A DNA stretch of 64,000 nt. Source: Candidatus Sulfotelmatobacter sp. GTDB lineage: Bacteria; Acidobacteriota; Terriglobia; Terriglobales; Acidobacteriaceae. Shown one piece after another: positions 33,116-43,937 of the stretch (position 1 is its first letter; each line of letters opens with the position of its first letter). The position numbers and the translations under genes were made by a program. The stretch spans positions 62,001-126,000 of the forward strand of contig JASHNU010000092.1 in NCBI GenBank assembly GCA_030041475.1, written 5' to 3'. The notes beneath the pieces are model-generated. The model searched no databases. It worked only from the letters and a program-made list of their open reading frames with translations, and was not told where the DNA came from.

Positions 33116-35698
33116 GTGCGGTCGCAAAAGGGCCTCCGGTTTCAACAATTTCGACTTACACGTCTGTTTGCACCGTTGGCGCTGTGCGTTTCAGCGATCA
33201 CCTTGCCGGCTCGCGCCCAGAATAAAGTACAAACGTCATCTCCGGGCATCCCAGTGGGAGAGTCGCAGCTCGGACCTCCGGCCCTCACCATCCCGCGCCT
33301 TCAGCGCGCACCCTCCCTCGAAGAGTTCCTGAGCATGGAACCGGAAGGCGAAACGGCCTTGCAAATGGCCAAAGTGACCGGTTTCACCCAACGCGCCCCA
33401 CACGACGGCGAAGCCGTTTCCGAGCCCACCGACGCCTACCTTGGCTATGACCAGAAAAATCTCTACGTCATCTTCGTCTGCTTTGACAATCCGAGTCAGG
33501 TGCGCGCCCGTATGTCGCCCCGCGAAGACATCTACGACGACGATCAGGTCGAGATCATCCTCGACACCTTTCACGATCGCCGCCGCGCCTACGCCTTTCA
33601 GACCACGCCGCTCGGTGTCCAATGGGATGCCATCTGGACCGAGGCGGCGCGCGCCGAAGTGAACGGCAACTTCGACACATCCTTTGACACGGTCTGGAGC
33701 TCGCGCGGCAAAGTCACCGACCGCGGCTTCGTCGTCTGGATCGCAATTCCTTTCAAGAGCCTGCGCTTCCCTCCGACGAAACAGCAGGTGTGGGGCATCA
33801 TTCTCTACCGTGGAATCCAGCGCAAGAATGAAGACTCCTTCTGGCCTTACATTTCCCGCAAGGTACAGGGCCGCCTGGGCCAGGCTGCGACACTATACGG
33901 CTTGGAAGGAATTTCCCCCGGCCGCGACATCGAATTGATCCCTTACGGCTTGCTGCGCAGCTACCGCGCCCTCGACACCCTAGACCCGACCAATCCCTAC
34001 TTTCGGAATGCCACCGTGCAAGGCCAGCCCGGCATGGACGCCAAGTTTGTCCTGCACGATCATTTCGTCCTCGATCTTACCGCGAACCCGGACTTCAGCC
34101 AGGTCGAATCGGAAGACCCTCAGATCACGGTGAATCAGCGCTGGGCCGTCTATTTTCCCGAGAAGCGCCCGTTTTTTCTGGAGAACGAAGATTTTTTCCG
34201 TACGCCCATGGACCTGTTCTTCACGCGGAACCTCGGCGATCCGTCTGCCGGAATCCGTCTAACCGGCAAAGACGGCCCTTACTCGATCGGCCTCATGACG
34301 TCGGATGATCGCAGCCCCGGCCTGTCCGTGCCCAACTCCAGCCCGATCTCCGGTGTTCGTTCCTACTTCACCATCGCGCGCGCCAGCCGGGACATTTTCC
34401 GAGAGTCCAGCGTGGGAGCGCTCTACACCGATTGGGAATGCCCCTCTACGCATGAGTTCAATCGCATTGGCGGCGGCGACCTTCGCCTGAAATTCAGCCA
34501 AAACTGGACTTTGGAAGGCCAGGCGGTCGACAGCTCCAGCAGCGTCCTCGGCAATCCTCTCAGCCCCATCTACTCAGCGAACAATTGCGAAACCTATCTC
34601 ACGCCTTTCAGTTCGGGCAGCGTCGGCAACGGCAACTACTACGCCGGCCCGGCAGAAAAACTCTACCTGGTGCGCGACGGTCTGCACTTCAACTACGAGG
34701 GCACCTACAACGACATCACGCGGGGATTTCTGACTGTTCCCGGCTTCATCAATCGCGTTGACATTCGCGAGGCCATCCAGGAAGCCCGATACCGCTTTCG
34801 TCCGAAGAAAGGATGGATCCTGAGTTGGGGCCCGTCGCTGGTCGCGCGTTACGACTTCGATCACACCGGCTTGCGCCTCGACACCGACTACTTTCCCTAC
34901 CTGGCGATTCAGGGACGAGGCCAGACGTTCATCTTCCTCCGGCCCTACGAGGAGAATCGTCAGCGCCTGCGCCCTCAGGATTTCTGTTTCCTCGGCTACT
35001 CGTTATTTTGTTCATCGCCGAACCCGGGGAATGCCGACTATCACCAGCGCACTTCCGGCGCCACCATGCGGACTCAATATCTCAAGTTCGCAACCGTCTT
35101 GGCTGGTTATTACTGGGGCGATGGTGGGAATTTTGTCGCCATCCCTGATGTGCCGCCAGCTCCATCTACGCCTTACAACATGCCTTTTCTGGCGCGGCAG
35201 GACAGCGCCCAGGTCTCGTTGATCTTTCGCCCCATCAATCCTCTCAAGATTGAGAACACTTATCTCTTCGATCGCTTGCGCGCCACTAATGCCGCCTACC
35301 TTTTCCAGCAGCCTCAATATCCCGGTTTAGGCCACGGCATCTTCAATGACCACATCATCCGCAGCAAATGGAACTGGCAATTCACCCCGCAACTTTCTGC
35401 TCGCGTCATCCTGCAGTACAACGGCCTGCTGGCCGGTACGCCCAGCGCTGCTACTCCTTATACGTCGTCGCCCTACACCTATCTGACCACGGCAAAAGAA
35501 TTCAACGCCGATTTTCTGATTACTTACCTCCTGCACCCCGGCACAGCAATTTACATCGGCTACAACAGCGACCTGCAAAACCTGAACCGCAACCTCGCCC
35601 TGGATTCCTTCACCGGCCTCATCGCGAACACTCCCAGCGGCTTGATGAACGACAGCCGCCAGTTTTTTGTCAAAGTCTCTTACCAGTTCAAGTTCTGA
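33116..35698 (+). CDS. CBM9-like / DUF5916 outer-membrane protein
   Basis: This 860-residue protein has a signal peptide (LFAPLALCVSAITLPARA). An N-terminal CBM9-like sandwich follows (about 60-260), with TDAYLGYDQKNLYVIFVCFD, DDDQVEIILDTFHDRRRAYAF and FVVWIAIPFKSLRF. The rest is the DUF5916 barrel: NPDFSQVESEDPQITVNQRW, FPEKRPFFLENEDFF, and alternating strands to the terminal KVSYQFKF. An aromatic C-terminal residue fits BAM-inserted barrels. Function of DUF5916 proteins is unknown; uptake or display of glycans is a guess from the CBM9-like domain. GTG at 33116 has GAGGG upstream and a normal signal peptide; a TTG at 33041 would add 25 residues. Confidence 0.8.
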   Translation: MRSQKGLRFQQFRLTRLFAPLALCVSAITLPARAQNKVQTSSPGIPVGESQLGPPALTIPRLQRAPSLEEFLSMEPEGETALQMAKVTGFTQRAPHDGEAVSEPTDAYLGYDQKNLYVIFVCFDNPSQVRARMSPREDIYDDDQVEIILDTFHDRRRAYAFQTTPLGVQWDAIWTEAARAEVNGNFDTSFDTVWSSRGKVTDRGFVVWIAIPFKSLRFPPTKQQVWGIILYRGIQRKNEDSFWPYISRKVQGRLGQAATLYGLEGISPGRDIELIPYGLLRSYRALDTLDPTNPYFRNATVQGQPGMDAKFVLHDHFVLDLTANPDFSQVESEDPQITVNQRWAVYFPEKRPFFLENEDFFRTPMDLFFTRNLGDPSAGIRLTGKDGPYSIGLMTSDDRSPGLSVPNSSPISGVRSYFTIARASRDIFRESSVGALYTDWECPSTHEFNRIGGGDLRLKFSQNWTLEGQAVDSSSSVLGNPLSPIYSANNCETYLTPFSSGSVGNGNYYAGPAEKLYLVRDGLHFNYEGTYNDITRGFLTVPGFINRVDIREAIQEARYRFRPKKGWILSWGPSLVARYDFDHTGLRLDTDYFPYLAIQGRGQTFIFLRPYEENRQRLRPQDFCFLGYSLFCSSPNPGNADYHQRTSGATMRTQYLKFATVLAGYYWGDGGNFVAIPDVPPAPSTPYNMPFLARQDSAQVSLIFRPINPLKIENTYLFDRLRATNAAYLFQQPQYPGLGHGIFNDHIIRSKWNWQFTPQLSARVILQYNGLLAGTPSAATPYTSSPYTYLTTAKEFNADFLITYLLHPGTAIYIGYNSDLQNLNRNLALDSFTGLIANTPSGLMNDSRQFFVKVSYQFKF

Positions 35699-35772
35699 GG
35701 AGATCGACGGCCAACTTCCCGCTAACGGTGCTGTTCAACGCCCGTCATAATCACTGAGAGGAAACGCCGGCG

Positions 35773-36810
35773 ATGCTTAAGAAATGTGTACGACTCTTAG
35801 CCAGTGCTGGCCTCTCCGTGTTCACGATGAGTTATTCATTTGGTCAGAGCGCGCCTCCCCGCGAGCACTTCGATCACGCCACGGTTCTCTACGACTGGGT
35901 CACGAACTCTCGCGGCCAGAAACTTCGCACATTCGTGACCCGGCCGAACAACACCACCGCCAAAGTGCCCGTTATCTTTTTCGTCGGATGGCTCAGCTGT
36001 GACACGATGGAGTCTTCCAATCCAGCTCCCGATGATGGCTTTGGCATTTTTCTCCGACGCCTCATCGATGAGTCCGGTTATGCCACGGTCCGCATGGATA
36101 AGCCCGGAGTAGGGGAAAGCGAGGGCACCTGCGCCCAAGCCGATTTCAAAGACGAGATCGAAGGCTGGCGGGCCGCCTTCGATTCCATGTCGAAATACGA
36201 TTTCATCGATCAAGACCGCATCTTCGTCCTCGGCATGAGCAATGGCGGGGGCTTCTCGCCGTTAGCCGCCGTTTCGCATCGAATCCTCGGCTTTATCTCC
36301 TGCGGATCCTGGGGCCGCACCTGGTACGAACACATGCTCGAACTCGAACGCCGCAGGCTCGTGGAAGACAAAGACAAGAAATCTCCCGCCGAGGTCAATG
36401 CCGCGGTCAAGAGTTTTGCCGAGTTCTACGACCTGTACCTGATGAAAGGCATGACGCCGGGGCAGGTCATCGCCCAGCACCCCGAATGGAAAGATCTCTG
36501 GTACGACGCGCCCGACGGACAATACGGCCGCCCGGCCGCCTTCTACCAGCAGATCGAGGCGCTGAACCTCGGTGAAGTATGGCAGAACGTCAGTGCCCCG
36601 GTGCTCGTTATTCGAGGCTCTGCTGACACCATCATGAGCCGCGCAGATAGCGAAACGATCGCGCAGATCGTCAACCAGGCCCACCCTGGACACGCCCGTT
36701 ATCTCGAAATCGACGGCATGGCGCACGGCTTCACCGTCAACGGCAAGTTCCACGACCCAATCGTCCCTATAATTCTCAACTGGATGCGGGAACAACAATC
36801 TGGGAAGTAG
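35773..36810 (+). CDS. Secreted alpha/beta hydrolase
   Basis: This 345-residue protein has a signal peptide (LLASAGLSVFTMSYSFGQS). Catalytic triad candidates are visible: nucleophile in LGMSNGGGFSP near residue 157, Asp in IRGSADTIMS near 283, and His in IDGMAHGFTV near 317. MDKPGVGESEG marks the oxyanion-side loop. The order resembles serine aminopeptidase/dienelactone hydrolase-like families; substrate unknown. AGAGGAAA before the ATG is a good ribosome-binding site. The gene follows the DUF5916 gene by 74 bp in the same direction, so the two could be co-expressed. Confidence 0.8.
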   Translation: MLKKCVRLLASAGLSVFTMSYSFGQSAPPREHFDHATVLYDWVTNSRGQKLRTFVTRPNNTTAKVPVIFFVGWLSCDTMESSNPAPDDGFGIFLRRLIDESGYATVRMDKPGVGESEGTCAQADFKDEIEGWRAAFDSMSKYDFIDQDRIFVLGMSNGGGFSPLAAVSHRILGFISCGSWGRTWYEHMLELERRRLVEDKDKKSPAEVNAAVKSFAEFYDLYLMKGMTPGQVIAQHPEWKDLWYDAPDGQYGRPAAFYQQIEALNLGEVWQNVSAPVLVIRGSADTIMSRADSETIAQIVNQAHPGHARYLEIDGMAHGFTVNGKFHDPIVPIILNWMREQQSGK

Positions 36811-36979
36811 TTAGGTGTCGTCGCGCGGAAGCCGTTTTCTGCAATTGACGCCTGCTGGCGAATCCTTTGCGAATCCGGTAGAATCAAATACTCGGAATTG
36901 AGCCTGGAACCCGCCGGATAACCCTGGGGTGAACCAAGCCTCGTTTACCGTTTACCAAGATTCGAGAGGCAAATTTACG

Positions 36980-37201
36980 ATGAAAGCAGCCATTCATCCC
37001 GCATACAACGAAGTCCGCGTGCACTGCGCCTGCGGCAACACCTTTATGACTCGCTCCACTCACAAAGGCGACATCTCGGTGGAAATCTGCTCCAACTGCC
37101 ATCCATTCTTCACCGGCAAACAGAAGCTGGTCGACACCGCCGGTCGCGTCGAGCGCTTCCGTCGCAAATACGCCAAAGCTGCCGAAACTGCCAAGAAGTA
37201 A
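36980..37201 (+). CDS. rpmE: 50S ribosomal protein L31
   Basis: This 73-residue L31 begins [20 protein letters not shown] and has the paired zinc ligands CACG and CSNC, making it the zinc-containing type. [21 protein letters not shown] is the family signature. L31 bridges the two ribosomal subunits. The ATG at 36980 matches the normal N-terminus and has GAGAGG 10 nt upstream; an upstream GTG at 36929 would add 17 residues with no family match. A strong terminator follows at 37241. Confidence 0.95.
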   Translation: MKAAIHPAYNEVRVHCACGNTFMTRSTHKGDISVEICSNCHPFFTGKQKLVDTAGRVERFRRKYAKAAETAKK

Positions 37202-37240
37202 CCGTACCGCCGCGGATCGGCAGAGCGAACCAGGAACCCA

Positions 37241-37264
37241 GCCCCCGTTTCGGCGGGGGCTTTT
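37241..37264 (+). terminator. Rho-independent terminator of rpmE
   Basis: GCCCCCG (37241-37247) and CGGGGGC (37254-37260), 6-nt loop, followed by TTTTG. Confidence 0.85.
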
Positions 37265-37280
37265 GCTTGCACTCGATAGG

Positions 37281-37286
37281 TAAAAT
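37281..37286 (+). promoter_or_regulatory. -10 element for a leaderless dusB transcript
   Basis: TAAAAT (one mismatch to consensus), 6 nt before the GTG at 37293. Confidence 0.5.
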
Positions 37287-37292
37287 AGCCAC

Positions 37293-38405
37293 GTGAGGAA
37301 ATTCTGGGACAACTCGGAAGCAGGTGGCGTGGGCACTCCCTTCGACAAACTCGGGGCAGGCTCTGCCCGCGAACAGCCTCCGCTTAAGCCTGTCCCGGCT
37401 CGTCTGTCGATTGGAAGCGTAGAAATCGCGCCTGCCACGGTTCTCGCGCCCATGGCCGGCGTCACCGACACCGTTTTCCGCCGTTTCATCCGCAACCTCG
37501 GCGGATGCGGCCTGATCATGACCGAGTTCACCTCGGCCGACGGTGTCCTGCGTGCGAAAGACAAAAAGGCCCAGCGCTACCTGCACTTCTACGAAGACGA
37601 GCATCCGATCTCGGCCCAGCTTTTCGGCAGCAATCCGCAAGTGATGGCCGAGGCCGCGCGCATGGTTGAGGGCCTGGGCTTCGATCTGGTCGATCTTAAC
37701 CTCGGCTGCCCCGCGAAAAAGGTGGTGAAATGCAACGGCGGCTCCGGTCTGCTGCGCGACCTGCCCGCCATTGGCAAAATCTTCGACTCGGTCCGCGCAG
37801 CTGTGAAAATTCCCTTCACGGTCAAGTTCCGCGCGGGATGGAACGATGAAGAAATCGTTTGCGTCGAACTGGCCAAGATGGCCGAAAGCTGCGGCCTGTG
37901 CGCGGTGGCCCTACACGCTCGCACTCGTGAGCAGGGCTATAGCGGCAACGCGCGCTGGGAGTGGATCGCCGCCGTCAAAGACGCGGTGAAAATTCCCGTC
38001 ATCGGCAACGGCGACATTCGCACGCCCGAAGATGCCTGCGCCATGATCACGCAGACCGGCTGCGACGCCGTCATGATCGGCCGCACAGCGCCCTCGAACC
38101 CATGGATCTTCCGGCAGATCCAACAGTACTGTTCCCGCGCTGATCACTTGTTTCAGGAACCTTCCGAAGCCGATCGCTACCGGATGATCCGCACCTACTT
38201 CCAGATGCTCATCGAGGAAGAACTCCCCGACGCTGTCGGCAAAATGAAGCAGTTCGCGTCGTGGTTCACGCATGGAGTTCCGGGCGGGGCGGGATTGCGC
38301 AAGGCGATCTACGAGTCGAAGGCAGCGCCGGAAGTCCTGACGCGCGTCGAGGACTTCTTTGAGACAAAACTCGCAGCCACAAGTGTCGCGGCTGGCGAGG
38401 TTTGA
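37293..38405 (+). CDS. dusB: tRNA-dihydrouridine synthase (DusB type)
   Basis: This 370-residue flavoenzyme reduces uridine to dihydrouridine in tRNA D-loops. Core motifs: APMAGVTDTVFRRF near residue 54, the catalytic Cys in LNLGCPAKKVVKCNGGS near 139, KFRAGWNDE, LHARTREQGYSG and GNGDIRTPED. The N-terminal 45 residues are not family-like; DNA 37338-37362 within them matches the dispersed long repeat in reverse orientation and encodes PFDKLGAG. No start codon lies between the repeat and APMAG, and TAAAAT precedes the GTG at 37293, so the repeat-derived segment is probably translated. Confidence 0.9.
   Translation: MRKFWDNSEAGGVGTPFDKLGAGSAREQPPLKPVPARLSIGSVEIAPATVLAPMAGVTDTVFRRFIRNLGGCGLIMTEFTSADGVLRAKDKKAQRYLHFYEDEHPISAQLFGSNPQVMAEAARMVEGLGFDLVDLNLGCPAKKVVKCNGGSGLLRDLPAIGKIFDSVRAAVKIPFTVKFRAGWNDEEIVCVELAKMAESCGLCAVALHARTREQGYSGNARWEWIAAVKDAVKIPVIGNGDIRTPEDACAMITQTGCDAVMIGRTAPSNPWIFRQIQQYCSRADHLFQEPSEADRYRMIRTYFQMLIEEELPDAVGKMKQFASWFTHGVPGGAGLRKAIYESKAAPEVLTRVEDFFETKLAATSVAAGEV
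37338..37362 (-). repeat. Fragment of the long repeat inside the dusB 5' end
   Basis: Read on the minus strand, AGCCTGCCCCGAGTTTG matches AGCCTGCCCTGAG in the copies at 22439 and 63554. It is in frame with dusB. Confidence 0.6.
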
Positions 38406-38500
38406 CCAGCCATCAGATTTTCTAGGCCATTTAGATTGGAACAATTCCTCATCAAAAGGTGTCCCTACCTCCAGGGTGTTGCGCAGACGGGGACGATTCA

Positions 38501-39337
38501 TTGTTCAAATTGATCGGAAAAATGTTCTTCGGCATCATCTTTGGCGGATTCATCGTCCTTGAGGTTCTGTTGTGGGGTCTTCTGCTGGCCGGAGCATCTG
38601 CACTCTTCGTTTCCACGCCGCATAGTCGTTTCGTGGAGGATATTTTACTTGCCTTGTTTGTCGCCGGACTGGCTGCGATTGGCGCTGCCAGTTATTTTGT
38701 CTTTCGCCGCATGACGCGGGCGGAATACGTTGCCTCGGAATCGGAAAGATGGCTTGCTCAGCGGCGGAAGGTGGACGATCGCTGGATCAAGCGCCGCAGG
38801 GTTCTCACGCGGTGGGCGGTATGGGTTCCAACGATCGCTGTGATTCTTATATGCGCCGTTTTTGATTACGCATGGGCTTTCGGATCGCATCTGTTCCATC
38901 CTGGGTATGGGAGACTATCGGGATTCGAGATCACGGTTCCGCTCACGTGGACCATTGCCCTCAGTTGGCCGCCACCCGCGGGAGTCGGTGGGCGGACTAT
39001 CCTGCTGGCGCAACGATACAGAGGCCTGCTGCGAGCGGGGAGCGGGCTCTTCGTGGGACGGCAACCATTTTCTACCTCGAGTATGGATTTCCGCACCATC
39101 CCGGCCGGGGAGCCGACGGCTGCGAATGCTGCCACCAAGATCATCTCGGTGCGAACGTTGCCTCTCGGTAAAACCACGATTGACTGCAGGGAGGAAGTCC
39201 CACCTCACCGGATGACCTCAGGACGGTATATTCGTTGTTCTACTCGAGCCGGCGACTTCTTTGCAGCTTTCAGCGGAAGCGACGAGGACGTTGCCGCGTT
39301 TTATCGTGCACTTGCCTCGGTAAGTTCCACCCAATAA
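38501..39337 (+). CDS. Membrane protein of unknown function
   Basis: This 278-residue protein has three hydrophobic segments: FFGIIFGGFIVLEVLLWGLL, ILLALFVAGLAAIGAASYFV and AVWVPTIAVILICAVFDYAW. A basic stretch (QRRKVDDRWIKRRRVL) separates the second and third. The C-terminal half is soluble, with FEITVPLTWTIALSWP and SSMDFRTIPAGEPT, resembling acidobacterial envelope proteins that carry an uncharacterised periplasmic beta domain. Function unknown. TTG at 38501 has GGGGA 7 nt upstream; a GTG at 38459 would add 14 residues and has weaker support. Confidence 0.55.
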   Translation: MFKLIGKMFFGIIFGGFIVLEVLLWGLLLAGASALFVSTPHSRFVEDILLALFVAGLAAIGAASYFVFRRMTRAEYVASESERWLAQRRKVDDRWIKRRRVLTRWAVWVPTIAVILICAVFDYAWAFGSHLFHPGYGRLSGFEITVPLTWTIALSWPPPAGVGGRTILLAQRYRGLLRAGSGLFVGRQPFSTSSMDFRTIPAGEPTAANAATKIISVRTLPLGKTTIDCREEVPPHRMTSGRYIRCSTRAGDFFAAFSGSDEDVAAFYRALASVSSTQ

Positions 39338-39350
39338 TTTTCGCGCGCGA

Positions 39351-40289
39351 TTACACTTCCCGCGCCACCATCTTCCCCTGCCCATCCTTCTCCACGTATG
39401 CCCACGGCGTCTTCGGGTCGTGCGTGAACACCGTGAGCCATTTCTCCGGAATCGACTGGGCGTAGTACTGCTTCCGGCTCTCGATGGTGTCCAGCGGATA
39501 CAGATCGAAAGCCATGCCCCAGGCGAGATCAATGTGCGCGGTCGTGGGGATCAGATCGGAAATATAACAGGCTGTATGCGGATGCGTGCCAAACGCGCGT
39601 TTTGTGTCCTCGCGCTCTGCGCTCGAATGTCGCGTGGCACGCCCAGGTCCCGCGTCGCCAACTGCGGGCTTCTCGGGATGACAACCTTTTATCACCACCG
39701 CCTGCATGTGCGCCGTGTGCCCGCGAAACTCCTTCACGGAAATGCCGGGCACAATTTCCTCGCCGCCCCTGAGCAGCGTCATCTGCCCGCTCGCCACCAT
39801 CGGATCGTAGTTTTCCGGAATGTAGCTGATCGCGTCGCGCTCGCTGGGCCTCCGCGCGTAATGCCATTCGTCCTCAGGGGCGTAATACTTCGCCCGCGGA
39901 AATGTCGGCACAATTTTGCCGCTTCTGTCACGAACGGTATTCCATCCGCAGTGATCGAAATGCAGGTGCGTGTTGATGACGATGTCGATGTCTTCGGGAG
40001 CGATGCCCGCGGCCGAGAGATTTTCCAGTAACTTCGCCGGCTGGCCATAAAACTTGCGCATCCGCTCCGAGAGCTTATTGCCCATCCCGGTCTCAACCAG
40101 CACGGTCTGCTTGCCGGTGCGAATCAAGAGAGAGTTGAGACCCGCGGTAACGTAGTTGCGCTCATCGGCCTGCACCTTGCGCGACCACATGATCTTTGGG
40201 ATCACACCGAAAAACGCGCCGCCGTCGAGCGGGTACGTTCCGTCAGAAAAAACGCTGAGTTCGAAATCGCCAAGCGTGAGCCGATGCAT
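39351..40289 (-). CDS. MBL-fold metallo-hydrolase with repeat-derived insert
   Basis: This 312-residue protein has the metallo-beta-lactamase fold: NTHLHFDHCGW (HxHxDH) near 105, the third metal site in FRGHTAHMQAVV, and DLIPTTAHI. It resembles the lactonase/PNGM-type branch; substrate unknown. Between VVIKG and HTACYI (residues about 201-231) is a segment read from DNA 39598-39686 that matches the long dispersed repeat in reverse orientation. Homologues normally go almost directly from GHTxxxxVV to the next strand. The frame is intact, so the enzyme may tolerate the loop or may be impaired. An upstream in-frame start at 40343 overlaps another repeat and is rejected. Confidence 0.8.
   Translation of the reverse strand: MHRLTLGDFELSVFSDGTYPLDGGAFFGVIPKIMWSRKVQADERNYVTAGLNSLLIRTGKQTVLVETGMGNKLSERMRKFYGQPAKLLENLSAAGIAPEDIDIVINTHLHFDHCGWNTVRDRSGKIVPTFPRAKYYAPEDEWHYARRPSERDAISYIPENYDPMVASGQMTLLRGGEEIVPGISVKEFRGHTAHMQAVVIKGCHPEKPAVGDAGPGRATRHSSAEREDTKRAFGTHPHTACYISDLIPTTAHIDLAWGMAFDLYPLDTIESRKQYYAQSIPEKWLTVFTHDPKTPWAYVEKDGQGKMVAREV
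39598..39686 (-). repeat. Long-repeat copy inserted in the MBL-fold coding sequence
   Basis: On the minus strand it starts GTTGTCATCCCGAGAAG and contains GGGACCTGGGCGTGCC, matching TTGTCATC and GGACCTGGGCGAGCC at 22439-22578 and 63554-63693. It adds about 30 codons in frame. Confidence 0.65.
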
Positions 40290-40319
40290 GAGAATTAGTG
40301 TGCCACAAGAAAACGCTGG

Positions 40320-40391
40320 CCACGGATTTACACGGATTGCCACGGATAGATCCGAGAAGGTCTCTCCGTGAAGATCCGTGGAGTCCGTGGC
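40320..40391. repeat. GCCACGGATTTACACGGATT palindromic element
   Basis: Arms GCCACGGA (40320-40327) and TCCGTGGC (40384-40391), with repeated CACGGAT units inside. It lies between the MBL gene and clpB. A partial copy is at 18480. Confidence 0.7.
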
Positions 40392-40399
40392 GATTTTGT

Positions 40400-43042
<2,643 letters not shown>

Positions 43043-43060
43043 AGGGTTCCTTACGCATTC

Positions 43061-43149
43061 TCTGTCATTCTGAGCGAAGCGAAGAATCTATGCAATTTGC
43101 CTGCTGCAGCGAAATGCATGGATCCTTCGCTTGGCGCAGGATGACAGAG
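43061..43149. repeat. TCTGTCATTCTGAGCGAAGCG palindromic element
   Basis: It begins TCTGTCATTCTGAGCGAAG and ends CTTGGCGCAGGATGACAGA, an 89-bp imperfect palindrome just upstream of clpB. A short relative is at 16094. Confidence 0.75.
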
Positions 43150-43173
43150 CAGTTCTTGTTTTACAAAACAATC

Positions 43174-43200
43174 GGGAGGCGGTCACCTCGGCCGCCTCCC
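43174..43200 (-). terminator. Likely terminator of hsp20
   Basis: GGGAGGCGG and CCGCCTCCC form a 9-bp stem with a 9-nt loop; on the minus strand GATTGTTTTG follows. Confidence 0.6.
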
Positions 43201-43211
43201 GAAGAATCTTA

Positions 43212-43260
43212 GTCGAGCTTCGCTCGACCGGACAGCCCAGGGCGGCTGTCCCTCCATGAC
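43212..43260 (-). repeat. GGGACAGCCGCC double-hairpin repeat, copy 2
   Basis: On the minus strand it reads GTCATGGAGGGACAGCC, a first hairpin, then GTCGAGC-GAA-GCTCGAC. The second hairpin differs from copy 1 by paired changes. Confidence 0.75.
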
Positions 43261-43268
43261 ATTGTTGC

Positions 43269-43772
43269 TTACGCGGCTTTGCTGGGGCCCTTTGCTTCGA
43301 TGTGCTTTTCCGAGCCCGGCTTTTCCGATCCGACGCTGACTTTGATCTGCTTCGGCTTCGCTTCTGCCTTCTTGGGCAGCGTGATCTTCAGCACGCCCTT
43401 GTCGTAGTTCGCCGAGACGTGCTCGGTTTCCACGGTCGTGGGCAGAGTGAAGGTGCGTGTGAAGCTGCCGTACTGGCGCTCCACGCGGCGATAATTCTCC
43501 TCTTTCTCTTCCTTTTCGATCTTGCGCTCGCCGTGCACGGTGAGGGTGTTGTTTTCCACGCGGACGTCGATGTCCTTTTCCTCAATTCCGGGCACTTCGA
43601 TCTTCAACGTGACCTTGTGCTCGTCCTCGTAGACGTCAACGGCGGGGGCAAAGCTCGAGGTGGTCAACGACTCGTCCCGGCCCTCATTGAAGGACTCGCG
43701 GAACAGACGGTTCATGCGGTCCTGCAAAGTGGCAAACTCCCGGAACGGCTCCCAACGAGTTAATACGGTCAT
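43269..43772 (-). CDS. Small heat-shock protein (Hsp20/alpha-crystallin)
   Basis: This 167-residue holdase has an N-terminal WEPFREFATLQDRMNRLF region, the alpha-crystallin domain (PAVDVYEDEHKVTLKIEVPG, VENNTLTVHGERK, YGSFTRTFTLP, YDKGVLKITLPKK) and a charged tail. It prevents aggregation of unfolded proteins before ClpB/DnaK rescue. The ATG at 43772 has AAGGAGG at ideal spacing; the longer frame to 43859 is rejected. A strong sigma-70 promoter lies at 43889-43917. No CIRCE or other heat-shock operator was found, leaving the heat control unexplained. Confidence 0.95.
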   Translation of the reverse strand: MTVLTRWEPFREFATLQDRMNRLFRESFNEGRDESLTTSSFAPAVDVYEDEHKVTLKIEVPGIEEKDIDVRVENNTLTVHGERKIEKEEKEENYRRVERQYGSFTRTFTLPTTVETEHVSANYDKGVLKITLPKKAEAKPKQIKVSVGSEKPGSEKHIEAKGPSKAA

Positions 43773-43888
43773 GGCTACTTCCTCCTTCAGAAATGTGTGT
43801 GTTGTGACTTCTTTGATTTCGAGACCGGCCTTGGCCTCATTGGCCTTTGGCTGTGTCACTTGATTAGACGCGCAATTAGCGTAAAAGA

Positions 43889-43917
43889 AGCATAAAAGTT
43901 GAGTGCATTACTGTCAA
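43889..43917 (-). promoter_or_regulatory. Sigma-70 promoter of hsp20
   Basis: On the minus strand TTGACA (43917-43912) and TATGCT (43894-43889) are separated by 17 bp, about 115 bp before the hsp20 ATG. The region is AT-rich. Confidence 0.7.
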
Positions 43918-43937
43918 GTAAATAATCATGCTTATTT

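Noticed and set aside
43900-43912. GAGTGC near the hsp20 promoter as half of a CIRCE operator
   Set aside because: The matching TTAGCACTC half at 9-nt spacing is missing.
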